Of a stretch of DNA of 64,000 nt, positions 16,627 to 26,954 are shown in pieces. Both the position numbers and the translations under genes were made by a program. Position 1 is the first letter of the stretch, and the number at the start of each line of letters is the position of its first letter. Below the pieces are notes generated by a model. It was given only the letters and a program-made list of their open reading frames with translations. It did no database searches and was not told where the DNA came from. This DNA is from Candidatus Stoquefichus sp. SB1 (GTDB lineage Bacteria; Bacillota_I; Bacilli_A; Erysipelotrichales; Coprobacillaceae), in contig NZ_LN852692.1 of the NCBI RefSeq assembly GCF_001244545.1, positions 62,001 through 126,000 on the forward strand, given 5' to 3'.

Positions 16627-17172
16627 CTATTTTTTAAAATTTTTAGAAACACCAGTATTCACGATACGTAAAAATTCTTCGGCCATATCCTCTGGACTTT
16701 CCTTTGCACCATCTTCTAACCAACAGATGACCATGTTGTAGAAAGCACCAGAATAGTAGTATAGCTCATATTTTGAAATGGAACTATATGGCATATCCCC
16801 ACAAGCATCTATAACAAAATCATTAATGACAGATAATAAACTTTGAGATGTTTGGGTATGGTGAAAGGTTAATAAAAGATCTGCATGTTTTTTATAAAAT
16901 TCAAATTTAAAATGCATTAAATTTTTATCATGGAAATTTTCGTAAGGTGTTGGTCTTTCATGCTGATATTTTTTATGCATTTGCATGATTCCATAATCAA
17001 CAATATCCTCAATCGATGAAAAATTACGATAATAAGATGACCTTGCTACATGAGCTTTCTCAATTAATGCTGTTACTGTTATATTTGACCAATTTTCATT
17101 TTTGGCTAATTCTATAAGAGCTGCTAATAAATTATCTTTTACTTTTTGATTTGCTATTTTTCTTTTATCCAT
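16627..17172 (-). CDS. TetR-family transcriptional regulator
   Basis: A 181-residue protein with an N-terminal TetR-like HTH (about 8-55: NLLAALIELAKNEN, TVTALIEKAHVARSSYYRNF) and a C-terminal ligand/dimerisation region of the TetR_C type found in DhaS-like regulators. It is divergent from the uncharacterised gene at 17340. A perfect 8-3-8 palindrome (ATGATACA-ATT-TGTATCAT, 17227-17245) lies between the two starts and is a strong operator candidate. AAAGGAG precedes its ATG. Confidence 0.88.
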   Translation of the reverse strand: MDKRKIANQKVKDNLLAALIELAKNENWSNITVTALIEKAHVARSSYYRNFSSIEDIVDYGIMQMHKKYQHERPTPYENFHDKNLMHFKFEFYKKHADLLLTFHHTQTSQSLLSVINDFVIDACGDMPYSSISKYELYYYSGAFYNMVICWLEDGAKESPEDMAEEFLRIVNTGVSKNFKK

Positions 17173-17226
17173 GGGACATTTCTCCTTTTTTTGTCTCAGG
17201 TTACCAACTTGAGTTTATCATAAAAC

Positions 17227-17245
17227 ATGATACAATTTGTATCAT
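17227..17245. promoter_or_regulatory. Palindromic operator in the TetR/17340 divergent promoter
   Basis: ATGATACA-ATT-TGTATCAT is perfectly symmetric. It lies about 55 bp from the TetR start and 95 bp from the divergent gene, where a TetR repressor would control both. Confidence 0.72.
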
Positions 17246-17339
17246 ATCATAAACAATTGGTTGTTTCAATTGTGTCGAACTTCAACCAGCATTTATAAAA
17301 AAATGATGGAGAAGCATAAAACAGAAAGGAATGAAAAAT

Positions 17340-18086
17340 ATGAAAGAAATGAATGTAAAAGCTTTTATTGATGGAAAAGAATTTTCTGCAAAGGAATTAG
17401 AATTATGGAATGTCAAAAGATTAAGGAAAGCTTGCCGTACCTTAAAAATAAAAACCAGCAATAGTCAAGATGTATTAGACATTTATCAAGAAGTGATGAA
17501 TAAAAAAGAAAAACTAACACATGATGAAATGCTGAAACTTTTGCATAAGAAACTTTATGTCAGTAGATTGATTATGAAATTTGCGAGTGTTCTTTCTGGT
17601 CGTCATCGCAGGGCATCTCAAACAACTGTATTTGCTGAGGGAATCACAGCAACAAAATTTAGTCAAATGCTTGATGATTTAATGCTTAAACCATCAAAAG
17701 AAAATCGTAGTGTCAATTTATCAGCCAACTTAGAACATTATATTTTAAATCCTGTTGATGGAGTTCTAGAAGTTGTTGAGACAACAGGCAATTCACCACT
17801 TCCAACACAATTTTTTATCACATTTCATGATGAGCGAGGCATTGTTGAACCAGTTAATAAACAGTTTACTCACCAATCAGTAGGTGTTGCAAAATTAAAT
17901 GATGGGACTATTATTGGAGGAGTCAGGCATCAATTTAGAGATACATCATCAGGTATTGAATGTCGTCTTTTGGTTGAGTTTCCTGCTTTATGTCCAAAAT
18001 TCTTAATCAAAGCTCACCAAAAACATTTGGCAGTAGAATTTACAAATTGGGCAAAATGGATTATTGCCAATCAAGATAATCATTAA
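17340..18086 (+). CDS. Uncharacterised protein divergent from TetR
   Basis: A 248-residue soluble protein I do not recognise. I use ATG 17340, nine bases after AAGGA; an ATG at 17331 abuts that site and is unlikely. The N-terminal third is helical and lysine-rich (NVKRLRKACRTLKIKT and MLKLLHKKLYVSRLIMKF). The C-terminal part looks like a mixed alpha/beta domain (FFITFHDERGIVEPVNKQF, then IGGVRHQFRDTSSGIECRLL). There is no signal peptide or membrane segment. The pairing with a TetR regulator and shared operator suggests an inducible stress, lipid or xenobiotic function, but this is only context. Confidence 0.6.
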   Translation: MKEMNVKAFIDGKEFSAKELELWNVKRLRKACRTLKIKTSNSQDVLDIYQEVMNKKEKLTHDEMLKLLHKKLYVSRLIMKFASVLSGRHRRASQTTVFAEGITATKFSQMLDDLMLKPSKENRSVNLSANLEHYILNPVDGVLEVVETTGNSPLPTQFFITFHDERGIVEPVNKQFTHQSVGVAKLNDGTIIGGVRHQFRDTSSGIECRLLVEFPALCPKFLIKAHQKHLAVEFTNWAKWIIANQDNH

Positions 18087-18106
18087 AATTATACTTTGTT
18101 TTTAGG

Positions 18107-18180
18107 AAGTTAAACTGTTAAACACAAGATTAAAGATTTTGGAACATTTTTTTCAAGGTGTTTATGGTTTGACTTTTTTT
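18107..18180. terminator. Long hairpin between convergent genes
   Basis: AAGTTAAAC plus AAACAC (18107-18125) pair with GTGTTT plus GTTTGACTT (18158-18175), followed by T-rich sequence. It serves the 17340 gene and probably also the convergent AraC gene. Confidence 0.6.
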
Positions 18181-18182
18181 AA

Positions 18183-18932
18183 TTATTCTTTTTCAGAAAG
18201 TTCATTACGATAATGTGTATCTCGATATTGTTTAGGTGTCATATGTTTTTTCTTTTTGAAGATTTGAACAAAATGACTTTGTGATGAAAAAGCAAGAATA
18301 GAAGCAATTTCAGAAGATGAATATTGCGAATATTTTAACATATTGCAGGCTGTTTCAATTCGTTTATTGGTTATATATTCTAAAATTGTATAGCCTGTTT
18401 CTTTTTTGAACAATTCAGAAAGATAATTATGATTTAGTCCAACATAATCACTCAGTTTTTTGATAGTGATTTTTTCATTTAAATGATAATTAATATAATC
18501 AATACACATGACAATATGTTTTGAAAATATTTTTTCTTTTTGAATTGATCCCATGTAATGAGTAAAGAAAGAAAACATATCTTTATGTAATGCCTGCACT
18601 GCTTCAATATCAGTTAATGTATCCATTTTTTGAATATAAAGATCACTTGCATTATAAGCTGTTTCTTCATCCATACCACCAGTTATTGCAAAACGTGTTG
18701 CTAAAGTGATTGATGCAACGAATAAGTATTTCATATTTCTCAGGGAATCATGAGAAACATGTCCCATTAGATTTGAGTGAAACATTTCAATTGATTTTTC
18801 AATTGCTTTTGGATTACCTACTTTCAAATAGTCATATTGTGCCATTTCTTCATCATAGCGATGATGACGAATATCATTTTCACGATGTAAATATTCTAAA
18901 TATAATAATTTCTTTTTATTGACATATTCCAT
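18183..18932 (-). CDS. AraC-family transcriptional regulator
   Basis: A 249-residue regulator. The C-terminal double HTH (about 150-245) shows KITIKKLSDYVGLNHNYLSELFKKETGYT and the second helix region SEIASILAFSSQSHFVQIFKKKKHMTPKQYR. The N-terminal 140 residues are an uncharacterised sensor. I set the start at ATG 18932 after GAGGTG; an in-frame ATG at 18965 lacks a ribosome binding site. It diverges from the iron-dependent alcohol dehydrogenase at 19045 across 112 bp and is its probable regulator. Confidence 0.88.
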   Translation of the reverse strand: MEYVNKKKLLYLEYLHRENDIRHHRYDEEMAQYDYLKVGNPKAIEKSIEMFHSNLMGHVSHDSLRNMKYLFVASITLATRFAITGGMDEETAYNASDLYIQKMDTLTDIEAVQALHKDMFSFFTHYMGSIQKEKIFSKHIVMCIDYINYHLNEKITIKKLSDYVGLNHNYLSELFKKETGYTILEYITNKRIETACNMLKYSQYSSSEIASILAFSSQSHFVQIFKKKKHMTPKQYRDTHYRNELSEKE

Positions 18933-19044
18933 TTTTATCACCTCTTTATATGATAAATATAACAAAAATATGAGAAAAATGATATCAATAGATATAAGAA
19001 ATAAATATAATACTTACAAAATTAAAGAAAAGGAGAAATAAAAG

Positions 19045-20208
19045 ATGGATCAATTTCAATTTTATATGCCTACAAAGGTATTATTTGGTGCTGGACAATT
19101 ACAACACTTACATGAAGAACAACTTCCAGGTAAGAAAGCATTAATTACAACATCAAATGGAAAATCAGTGAAAAAGTATGGATACTTAGATCAATTAAAA
19201 CACGAGTTAGATTTACTTAATATTGAATATGTTTTGTTTGATCAGATACGCCCAAATCCAACAAGACAAAATGTAATGGATGGAGCTCAAATGGCAAAAG
19301 AGAACCACTGTGATTTGGTTATTGCATTAGGTGGAGGATCAGTAATGGATTGTGCGAAATGCATTGCCTTAATGGCAACGAATCCTGGTGACATTTGGGA
19401 TTATAGTTTATCACAGGCTGGTGGAAAGAAAAATGCAGATTTTGATGCTTTACCAATTGTTGCGATTACAACATCTGCTGGTACAGGAAGTGAAGTTGAT
19501 ATTGCAGCTGTTATATCAGATGACGAACTTAATGAAAAAACAGGTATTTTCTTTCCTTCAATGTTCCCAACTCTATCAGTAGTTGACTCAAATTTGATGA
19601 TGAGTGTACCACCACAATTGACTGCTTACCAAGGAATGGATACATTCTTCCATGCAGCTGAAAGTATGATGAATAAAAATCAGCATCCAATGGGTGAAAT
19701 GTTTGCTTTAAAAGCAATCGAATTAGTGGCTAAATACTTACCGATTGCTTATCAAGATGGTTCTCATAAAGAGGCAAGAGCGAACATGGCATTGGCCAAT
19801 ACATTGGCTGCCTACTACATGTTATGTACTTCAGCACATACAATTGAACATGTCATGGGAAGTTATCATAAAGATCTAATTCATGGAGCAGGATTGATTA
19901 TGACCGCACATGCTTATTATGATTTCTTTGCTCAACGAAAAGCTGTTGAAGAACCAATGATAAAAATGGCAAAAGCAATGGGTGTTTCAAATCCAGTATC
20001 AGGGAAGGATTTTATCAAAGCATTAGATGATTTAATTACAGCAGTTGGATGTGCTGATTTAAAAATGAGTGATGAAGGTATTACTTTTGAAGAACTAGAA
20101 AAATATCCACAACGTATGCATGAAGTATTGGGTGGTGATATCACAGCTGACCCACTTCCTTTATCAGATAAAGATTATCTGGAGATTTTCCAAAAATCAT
20201 ATAAATAG
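19045..20208 (+). CDS. Iron-dependent alcohol dehydrogenase (butanol dehydrogenase type)
   Basis: A 387-residue group III ADH. The NAD(P) motif GGGSVMDCAK is present, and all four expected metal ligands can be traced: Asp and His in GMDTFFHAAE, and His in SAHTIEH and DLIHGAG. It should interconvert aldehydes and alcohols in fermentation. It has its own promoter region shared with a divergent AraC gene and is followed by a strong terminator, so it is monocistronic. Two further family members lie at 34592 (ligands lost) and 39874 (ligands kept). Confidence 0.9.
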   Translation: MDQFQFYMPTKVLFGAGQLQHLHEEQLPGKKALITTSNGKSVKKYGYLDQLKHELDLLNIEYVLFDQIRPNPTRQNVMDGAQMAKENHCDLVIALGGGSVMDCAKCIALMATNPGDIWDYSLSQAGGKKNADFDALPIVAITTSAGTGSEVDIAAVISDDELNEKTGIFFPSMFPTLSVVDSNLMMSVPPQLTAYQGMDTFFHAAESMMNKNQHPMGEMFALKAIELVAKYLPIAYQDGSHKEARANMALANTLAAYYMLCTSAHTIEHVMGSYHKDLIHGAGLIMTAHAYYDFFAQRKAVEEPMIKMAKAMGVSNPVSGKDFIKALDDLITAVGCADLKMSDEGITFEELEKYPQRMHEVLGGDITADPLPLSDKDYLEIFQKSYK

Positions 20209-20215
20209 ATTTTGA

Positions 20216-20263
20216 AGAGAATATCATTTGTTGATTGTATACAAATGATTCATTCTCTTTTTT
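20216..20263 (+). terminator. Terminator after the iron ADH
   Basis: AGAGAAT-AT-CATTTG pairs with CAAATGAT-TC-ATTCTCT, followed by TTTTT. Confidence 0.85.
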
Positions 20264-20282
20264 CACAAATGAATCAATAAAA

Positions 20283-20387
20283 TTGTAAATATCATTTGAA
20301 AAAATGAAAGATTTTTTCATTGAATTTGTGAACGGAATTACAAAACAGGAAAAGGTAATTTACATTTTCTATCAAGCAAGTTATCAT
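20283..20387 (+). promoter_or_regulatory. Tandem operators and promoter, copy D
   Basis: Site 1 at 20283 (TTGTAAAT-ATC-ATTTGAAA) and site 2 at 20326 (TTGTGAAC-GGA-ATTACAAA) start 43 bp apart. The -35 TTTACA (20359) starts 33 bp after site 2, and the -10 TATCAT (20382) follows a 17-bp spacer. It drives the SemiSWEET-SemiSWEET-GH1 operon. Confidence 0.82.
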
Positions 20388-20418
20388 CATGTCAAGTTAA
20401 TAAAGGAGGTGGAACTAT

Positions 20419-20658
20419 ATGATTGGAACAATTGCAGCAGTCTTAACAACATTGTCTTTTTTACCTCAAGCTTATCAAGTGATTAAAACCAAAGATACTT
20501 CTGGTATCTCACTTGGAATGTATACAATGTTTGTCATTGGTGTTTTTTTATGGATTATCCATGGATGGAATATTCAAGACTATAACTTAATTGGGGCAAA
20601 TACTATTACTTTCATTTTTGCATCAATTATTTTAACTTATAAAATCAAATATAAATAA
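20419..20658 (+). CDS. SemiSWEET-family sugar transporter
   Basis: A 79-residue, three-helix (PQ-loop/MtN3) protein. The PQ motif is in FLPQAYQVIKTKDTSGISL, followed by WIIHG and a C-terminal helix. SemiSWEETs form dimers that let sugars move down their gradient across the membrane. It is nearly identical to the copy at 30042. An excellent GGAGG site precedes its ATG. It is the first gene after promoter D, ahead of another SemiSWEET and a GH1 phospho-glycosidase, so it may pass or release a mono- or disaccharide. Confidence 0.9.
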   Translation: MIGTIAAVLTTLSFLPQAYQVIKTKDTSGISLGMYTMFVIGVFLWIIHGWNIQDYNLIGANTITFIFASIILTYKIKYK

Positions 20659-20746
20659 TTCAAGTCAATATAAAACATGAAATGACTTCTCTCTATTATT
20701 ATCAACAAATCAATATAGAAGACATTTCAAAAGGAGGTCTTGAGAG

Positions 20747-20986
20747 ATGATTGGAATGATTGCAGCTGTTATAGGAACATGTTCATTTGTTCCTCAAGTT
20801 ATTCAAATTGTAAAAACAAAAGATACATCTTCGATTTCACTTGGAATGTATATGATGTTTGTAGCAGGGATTGCACTGTGGCTTATTCATGGTATCCGTA
20901 TTCAGGATATGGCATTAATACTTGCTAATGGGGTGACATTCATACTTGCTTCAACAATTCTTACTTATAAAGTGAAATATAAGTAA
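20747..20986 (+). CDS. SemiSWEET-family sugar transporter, divergent second copy
   Basis: A 79-residue PQ-loop protein (FVPQVIQIVKTKDTSSISL, LWLIHG) clearly paralogous to the gene 88 bp upstream but more diverged than the 20419/30042 pair. The two could form homo- or heterodimers with different pore selectivity. AAAGGAGG precedes the ATG. The intergenic gap holds an imperfect inverted repeat (GAAATGACTTCT with AGAAGACATTTC), possibly for mRNA stability. The GH1 gene follows 48 bp later. Confidence 0.88.
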   Translation: MIGMIAAVIGTCSFVPQVIQIVKTKDTSSISLGMYMMFVAGIALWLIHGIRIQDMALILANGVTFILASTILTYKVKYK

Positions 20987-20995
20987 ATGCTTTGA

Positions 20996-22471
<1,476 letters not shown>

Positions 22472-22477
22472 TGATAA

Positions 22478-22506
22478 AACTGAAGCATGATTTGTTTCAG
22501 TTTTTC
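22478..22506 (+). terminator. Weak terminator after GH1
   Basis: AACTGAA pairs with TTCAGTT (11-nt loop), followed by TTTTC. The short stem may only attenuate transcription into the methyltransferase gene. Confidence 0.55.
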
Positions 22507-22570
22507 GTTAAAGATTTCAGTTCCATGATGAAAAATCATTTTAAGATTTGTAAAAAAGAGGTGAAAAGAT

Positions 22571-23200
22571 ATGTCATATGATGGACTAAACATGTGGAAT
22601 AACTGGTCTAAAAGCAGAAAAGGGAAACCGGTCTATGATAAATGGTTAGATGAGTATGAAGATGTATTAAAAGAAAATAAAGAGAATGTGATTGTTGATT
22701 TAGGAGCAGGTATAGGGGCCAATACTTTGTATTTGATGGAAAGGGGATATAGAGTGTTATCTTGTGATTATGCGATTGAAGCATTAATGAATATTCATGA
22801 TCATATTAAAGATAGTTATATTCAGCATCTTGATATGAGATCTCCATTTCCTTTTGATGATCAAAGTCTGTCAGTGATGATTGCAGATATTTCATTACAT
22901 TATTTTGATGACTCTACAACTTTAAGAATTATGAAAGAAATCAAGCGTGTTTTAAAAGAAGATGGAGTTTTATTAGCACGTGTTTCAAGATATGATGATA
23001 TGTCATATCATGGTAAACAAATTGAAGAGAATTATTATGATATGGGGAGTTATGCACAAAGATATTTTACAGTTCATGATATCAAAAAGTATTTTGGTAT
23101 TATTGGTTCTATAAGTTATCAAGAAACTACAATGGTAAGAGATGAACCATTTTACTCATATCCTAAATATTTATACCAGATCAAAGTAAAAAAGGGGTGA
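22571..23200 (+). CDS. Class I SAM-dependent methyltransferase
   Basis: A 209-residue Rossmann methyltransferase: motif I VDLGAGIGANTLYL (about 42-55), the SCD acidic end of beta-2, then ADISLHYFDD, and RVLKEDGVLLARV, the post-motif typical of Methyltransf_11 proteins. It is probably a small-molecule methyltransferase. GTGA overlap couples it to the MATE gene, so a methylate-and-export or tolerance role (tellurite/xenobiotic-type) is plausible but unproven. GAGGTG precedes the ATG. Confidence 0.85.
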   Translation: MSYDGLNMWNNWSKSRKGKPVYDKWLDEYEDVLKENKENVIVDLGAGIGANTLYLMERGYRVLSCDYAIEALMNIHDHIKDSYIQHLDMRSPFPFDDQSLSVMIADISLHYFDDSTTLRIMKEIKRVLKEDGVLLARVSRYDDMSYHGKQIEENYYDMGSYAQRYFTVHDIKKYFGIIGSISYQETTMVRDEPFYSYPKYLYQIKVKKG

Positions 23201-24570
23201 TTAAAATATTTCATTTACAAGTTGATTTAACAAAAGATCATATTTTAAAATCAATACTTATATTTGCTATACCTATACTCATTTCAAATATCTTTCAACA
23301 ACTTTACAATACAGCAGATACAATGATTGTAGGAAATTATTTAGGAGATACATCATTAGCAGCAATCGGAGCAAGTAGTGCAATATATGACTTATTGGTA
23401 GGATTTTCATTAGGAGTAGGGAATGGTTTTAGTATAGTTGCTGCTAGACATTTTGGCGCCAAGAACGACGAACTTTTAAAACAATCAGTTGCTGGAGCAT
23501 TGCTTATAGGTGGACTCTTCACTGCTTTGATGATGATTTTAGGTTTTGTCGGTGTCTATCCATTACTTACTTTATTAAATACACCAGTACATATTATAGA
23601 AGAAGCCTATTCTTATATTTATATCATCATCCTCTTTATTGGGATTATGTTTGCATACAATTTATTTGCTGGACTCTTAAGAGCAATTGGAAATAGTTTT
23701 ATTCCACTTATATTCTTAATTCTTTCATCACTGATTAATATTCTTTTAGATTATCTATTTATTGCACAATTTCATAGTGGTATTCAAGGTGCTGCAATCG
23801 CAACTGTTATTGCTGAAGGAATATCATGTTTATTATGTCTTTTATATATATACTTTAAAGTTCCTCAACTAATTCCTGAAAGACAACATTTTCATTTCCA
23901 AAAGAATTTATATCAAGAATTATTGGGACAAGGTTTTTCAATGGGATTTATGATGGCTATTGTTTCATCTGGAACAGTTATTTTACAAAAGGCCATTAAT
24001 CACTTTGGCTTTTTGACAATCGCAGGGCATACAACTGCAAGAAAAATCAATGCCTTTTGTATGATGCCAGCAACCACTCTATCAACATCCTTAGCAACGT
24101 TTGTATCACAAAATAGAGGGGCAAATCAACGTCAGCGCATTAAAGATGGAGTGAAGATATGTTTTCAAATCCTATTTGTTTGGGCAATGCTCATAAGTAT
24201 AATCATGTATTTTGGTGCTAAACCACTGGTTGAAATCATATCGGGTTCATCACAACTTGAGGTAATCAATACAGGTTCAAAATATTTAATCTTGAATGCA
24301 CCATTCCATTTTATTTTAGGGGTTTTATTAATTTTAAGAAATGCTTTACAAGGATTAGGTATGAAAATTGTACCACTTATATCTAGTGTTATTGAGTTTG
24401 TAGGAAAAATTATTTTTGCAACATTCTTTATAGGATATTTGGGTTATTTTGGAGTCATTATATGTGAACCAGTTATTTGGTGTATGATGTGTATCCAACT
24501 TTTATATTCTTTTTATAATAATTCTTATATCAAGATGAGTCAGTCAGAAGATGATTTTGAAGTCGCATAG
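23197..24570 (+). CDS. MATE-family efflux transporter
   Basis: A 457-residue MATE antiporter with the N-terminal signature AIPILISNIFQQLYNTADTMIVGNYLG and about 12 hydrophobic segments. It starts at GTG 23197, overlapping the methyltransferase stop by four bases. It differs from the MATE at 10383 and belongs to the branch common in Clostridia. The AGTATATT/AATATACT hairpin after it (24569-24586) is a possible weak terminator before the RpiR gene. Confidence 0.9.
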   Translation: MIKIFHLQVDLTKDHILKSILIFAIPILISNIFQQLYNTADTMIVGNYLGDTSLAAIGASSAIYDLLVGFSLGVGNGFSIVAARHFGAKNDELLKQSVAGALLIGGLFTALMMILGFVGVYPLLTLLNTPVHIIEEAYSYIYIIILFIGIMFAYNLFAGLLRAIGNSFIPLIFLILSSLINILLDYLFIAQFHSGIQGAAIATVIAEGISCLLCLLYIYFKVPQLIPERQHFHFQKNLYQELLGQGFSMGFMMAIVSSGTVILQKAINHFGFLTIAGHTTARKINAFCMMPATTLSTSLATFVSQNRGANQRQRIKDGVKICFQILFVWAMLISIIMYFGAKPLVEIISGSSQLEVINTGSKYLILNAPFHFILGVLLILRNALQGLGMKIVPLISSVIEFVGKIIFATFFIGYLGYFGVIICEPVIWCMMCIQLLYSFYNNSYIKMSQSEDDFEVA

Positions 24571-24628
24571 TATATTGAAATATACTTTCTTATGATCATA
24601 TTAAAAGAGAATACAGAGGAAATACATA

Positions 24629-25438
24629 ATGACATGGATGAATTTATTTGAGCAAAGAGATCTATTTACTGATGTAGAATGGGAAGTAGTTCAGTATATC
24701 AAGGATAATATATATAAAATAACATTAATGAATATTGGTGAACTTGCAAAGGCAACCTATACTTCTAATGCAACGATTTTAAGAACTTGTCGTAAGCTGG
24801 AATGTGATGGTTTTAAAGAATTCAAGCAACGTTTAATCAAAGAAATAGAGTCACAAAAACATATGAAACAGACAGTTGATTTTACCATTCCGTTTTATTC
24901 TTCAGAAACTGTTTTAGAAATTATTAATAATATATCTAATCTTTATAAAGAAAGTATTGATATTATTAATTCAAGTATTGATCTAAACGTGATGGAACAA
25001 ATTGTAAAAACCATTTATTCAGCCAAAAGAATGTTTATCTACTCTATTGGTGATTCTAAAATAACAGCAAAGAGTTTTATTAATAAGTTAATCAAGATTA
25101 ATTATTATGCTATTTCTGCTACTGATAATCATGAAGAAACATCAATCAGTGCAAGTGTCAATTCACAGGATTGTGCTTTATTTATTAGCTATAGTGGTGA
25201 AACAGTTGATTATTCAAATTGCTTCTCTATCTTAAAAAGAAGTGGCTGTAAAATTATCACAATCACAGCAAATGAAAAGAGTATCATTGCTCAAAAAAGT
25301 GACCTTTGTATTTTATTACCTAATAAAGAAAATGATAATAAAATTGCTACGTTTTATTCCCAATTGGCCTTTCAATATGTCTTAAATATCATCTATTCTT
25401 TGTTATATGCCAAATTAAAAAAAGCCCATAAAGTCTGA
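24629..25438 (+). CDS. RpiR-family transcriptional regulator (HTH + SIS), third member
   Basis: A 269-residue protein with an HTH_6 domain (about 1-75: LAKATYTSNATILRTCRKLECDGFKEFK) and a SIS domain (about 115-240: LFISYSGETVDYSNCFSILKRSGCK). It is less similar to the other two RpiR proteins than they are to each other. It is last in the co-directional D cluster, so it may feed back on it. The stop codon lies within the terminator hairpin at 25431. It is a candidate activator or repressor at the tandem-operator promoters. Confidence 0.9.
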   Translation: MTWMNLFEQRDLFTDVEWEVVQYIKDNIYKITLMNIGELAKATYTSNATILRTCRKLECDGFKEFKQRLIKEIESQKHMKQTVDFTIPFYSSETVLEIINNISNLYKESIDIINSSIDLNVMEQIVKTIYSAKRMFIYSIGDSKITAKSFINKLIKINYYAISATDNHEETSISASVNSQDCALFISYSGETVDYSNCFSILKRSGCKIITITANEKSIIAQKSDLCILLPNKENDNKIATFYSQLAFQYVLNIIYSLLYAKLKKAHKV

Positions 25439-25463
25439 ACCTGAAGTTCGGACTTTTTGCTTT
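25429..25463 (+). terminator. Terminator after the third rpiR
   Basis: AAGTCTGAAC (25431-25440) pairs with GTTCGGACTT (25446-25455), followed by T-rich sequence. The gene's TGA is inside the stem. Confidence 0.85.
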
Positions 25464-25560
25464 TTCAAATCAAAAAAACGGACCTGAGTTTCTAAGTACG
25501 GGAGAAACCTTTATTGAGGTTTTGATGTATGGTAAAAAGAATATAGAAGGAGGGAAACTT

Positions 25561-25974
25561 ATGGAAGAAAGTCTATATTCATTTGAAAATTTTAGTCATG
25601 AGCAAGCATTGATTCTTGGTGTAAAAGCTCAACAAATTGTCAAAGAGGAAAACTTAAAAGCTGTTGGTATAAGAATTGTTTATAAAGATTTGCTGGTTTT
25701 CCAATATTTGATGGATGGTAAAAAGGAGGATAATTGGTTAAAGCGAAAAGCAAAAACAGTATTGGATAGTGGCCATAGTTCTTATTATGTTTACTGTCAT
25801 CAGGAAGATTATCAAACTTGGATGGATGATGAAAGTTATGCTATTTGTGGAGGAGGATATCCCATTATCGAAAATGGACAGTGTGTGGGTGCTATCTGTA
25901 TTTCGGGATTAAAGCATGGGGATGATCATGAGTTAATTGTAAGAATATTAAAGGAAATGGAGGACGCAAGATGA
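25561..25974 (+). CDS. UPF0303/HbpS-like (heme-degrading-domain) family protein
   Basis: A 137-residue protein of the GlcG/HbpS-like family (UPF0303): FSHEQALILGVKAQQIV, then ALIVF-type beta strands and the conserved CGGGYPI-ENGQCVGAICISG core. Members bind small cofactors or act as accessory proteins, and the biochemical role is not settled. I use ATG 25561, after AGGAGG; an ATG at 25522 is in frame but poorly placed. It overlaps the first Gfo/Idh gene by ATGA and heads a four-gene unit ending with a PTS EIIC. No tandem operator precedes it. The leader (25464-25560) shows GTTTCT/AGAAAC and AAACCT/AGGTTT hairpins. Confidence 0.72.
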   Translation: MEESLYSFENFSHEQALILGVKAQQIVKEENLKAVGIRIVYKDLLVFQYLMDGKKEDNWLKRKAKTVLDSGHSSYYVYCHQEDYQTWMDDESYAICGGGYPIIENGQCVGAICISGLKHGDDHELIVRILKEMEDAR

Positions 25975-26954
25975 AATTAGGAATTTTAGGGACAGGCATG
26001 ATTGTTAAAGATTTATTAACAACAATCCATGAATTTCACTTTGAAAAAATGGCAATTTTAGGGACTAGTCAAACACAAAAAGAAACTGAAAATCTTGCTA
26101 AAGAGTATCAGATTGATCGTGTTTTCTATGATTATGAAGAATTATTAAATAGTGATATTGATACAATCTATGTGGCTTTACCTAATCATTTACATTTTGC
26201 ATTTGCGAAAAAGGCACTCCTTTATAATAAGCATGTGATTATTGAAAAACCAATCACATCACATGCCTTGGAGTTAGAAGAGTTGATGGATATTGCTGCT
26301 CAACATCATGTGATGATATTTGAAGCAATGAATATTCATTATCTTCCAGCATTTCAATCATTAAAAGAAAATATTCATAAAGTGGGAAATATCAAGATTG
26401 TTAATTTTAATTATAGTCAATATTCATCTCGTTATGGTGCATTTTTAGAGGGGCATATTTTACCAGCCTTTGATTATCATAAATCTGGTGGTGCTCTGAT
26501 GGATTTAAATGTTTATAATCTCAATGCTATTATGGGATTGTTTGGCGATCCTCAAGATAATCGCTATTTTGCAAATGTTGAAAAAGGGATTGATACCAGT
26601 GGAATGATGGTTTTAGATTATGGAAAATTCAAAGCTGTTTCAATTGGTGCTAAAGATTGTAAAGCTCCAGTCATTTCGACAATTCAAGGTGATCAGGGTG
26701 TGATTGTTATTGAAAAACCTGTGAATCAGATGATTGCATATAAGTTTATTGATAATCAGGGGCAAGAGACTTTATATGAGGATAATACGAATAAACATCG
26801 TTTGTATTATGAGTTTAAAGAATTTATTAGAATGATTGAAGAAAATGATACGGTAAAACAACAAGAGATGTTGAATTTAAGTTTACAAATATCAAAAGTT
26901 ATGGAAAAAGGAAGAAAACAGGAAGGAGTTGTTTTTGATAATGATAGATCATAA
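25971..26954 (+). CDS. Gfo/Idh/MocA-family oxidoreductase
   Basis: A 327-residue NAD(P)-dependent sugar-type dehydrogenase. The N-terminal Rossmann GILGTGMI opens the chain and the diagnostic VIIEKPIT motif (about 94-101, catalytic Lys region) is present, followed by the C-terminal beta-sheet domain. It would oxidise or reduce a sugar or glycoside hydroxyl. It overlaps the UPF0303 gene by four bases and the next Gfo/Idh gene by 14, so the three are tightly coupled with the EIIC. The substrate is unknown; the PTS partner suggests a phosphorylated or intact glycoside. Confidence 0.9.
   Translation: MKLGILGTGMIVKDLLTTIHEFHFEKMAILGTSQTQKETENLAKEYQIDRVFYDYEELLNSDIDTIYVALPNHLHFAFAKKALLYNKHVIIEKPITSHALELEELMDIAAQHHVMIFEAMNIHYLPAFQSLKENIHKVGNIKIVNFNYSQYSSRYGAFLEGHILPAFDYHKSGGALMDLNVYNLNAIMGLFGDPQDNRYFANVEKGIDTSGMMVLDYGKFKAVSIGAKDCKAPVISTIQGDQGVIVIEKPVNQMIAYKFIDNQGQETLYEDNTNKHRLYYEFKEFIRMIEENDTVKQQEMLNLSLQISKVMEKGRKQEGVVFDNDRS

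Noticed and set aside
18966-19044. A tandem operator like those at A-H between araC and the iron ADH
   Set aside because: Only a partial CTTACAAAAT occurs; there is no second site 43 bp away.
19388-19717. Short open frames on both strands within the iron ADH at 19045
   Set aside because: Shadows of a strongly conserved gene; no initiation signals.
20388-20486. A separate small protein read across the SemiSWEET start in another frame
   Set aside because: The SemiSWEET frame has the GGAGG site and the PQ motif. The other frame only reflects the same DNA.
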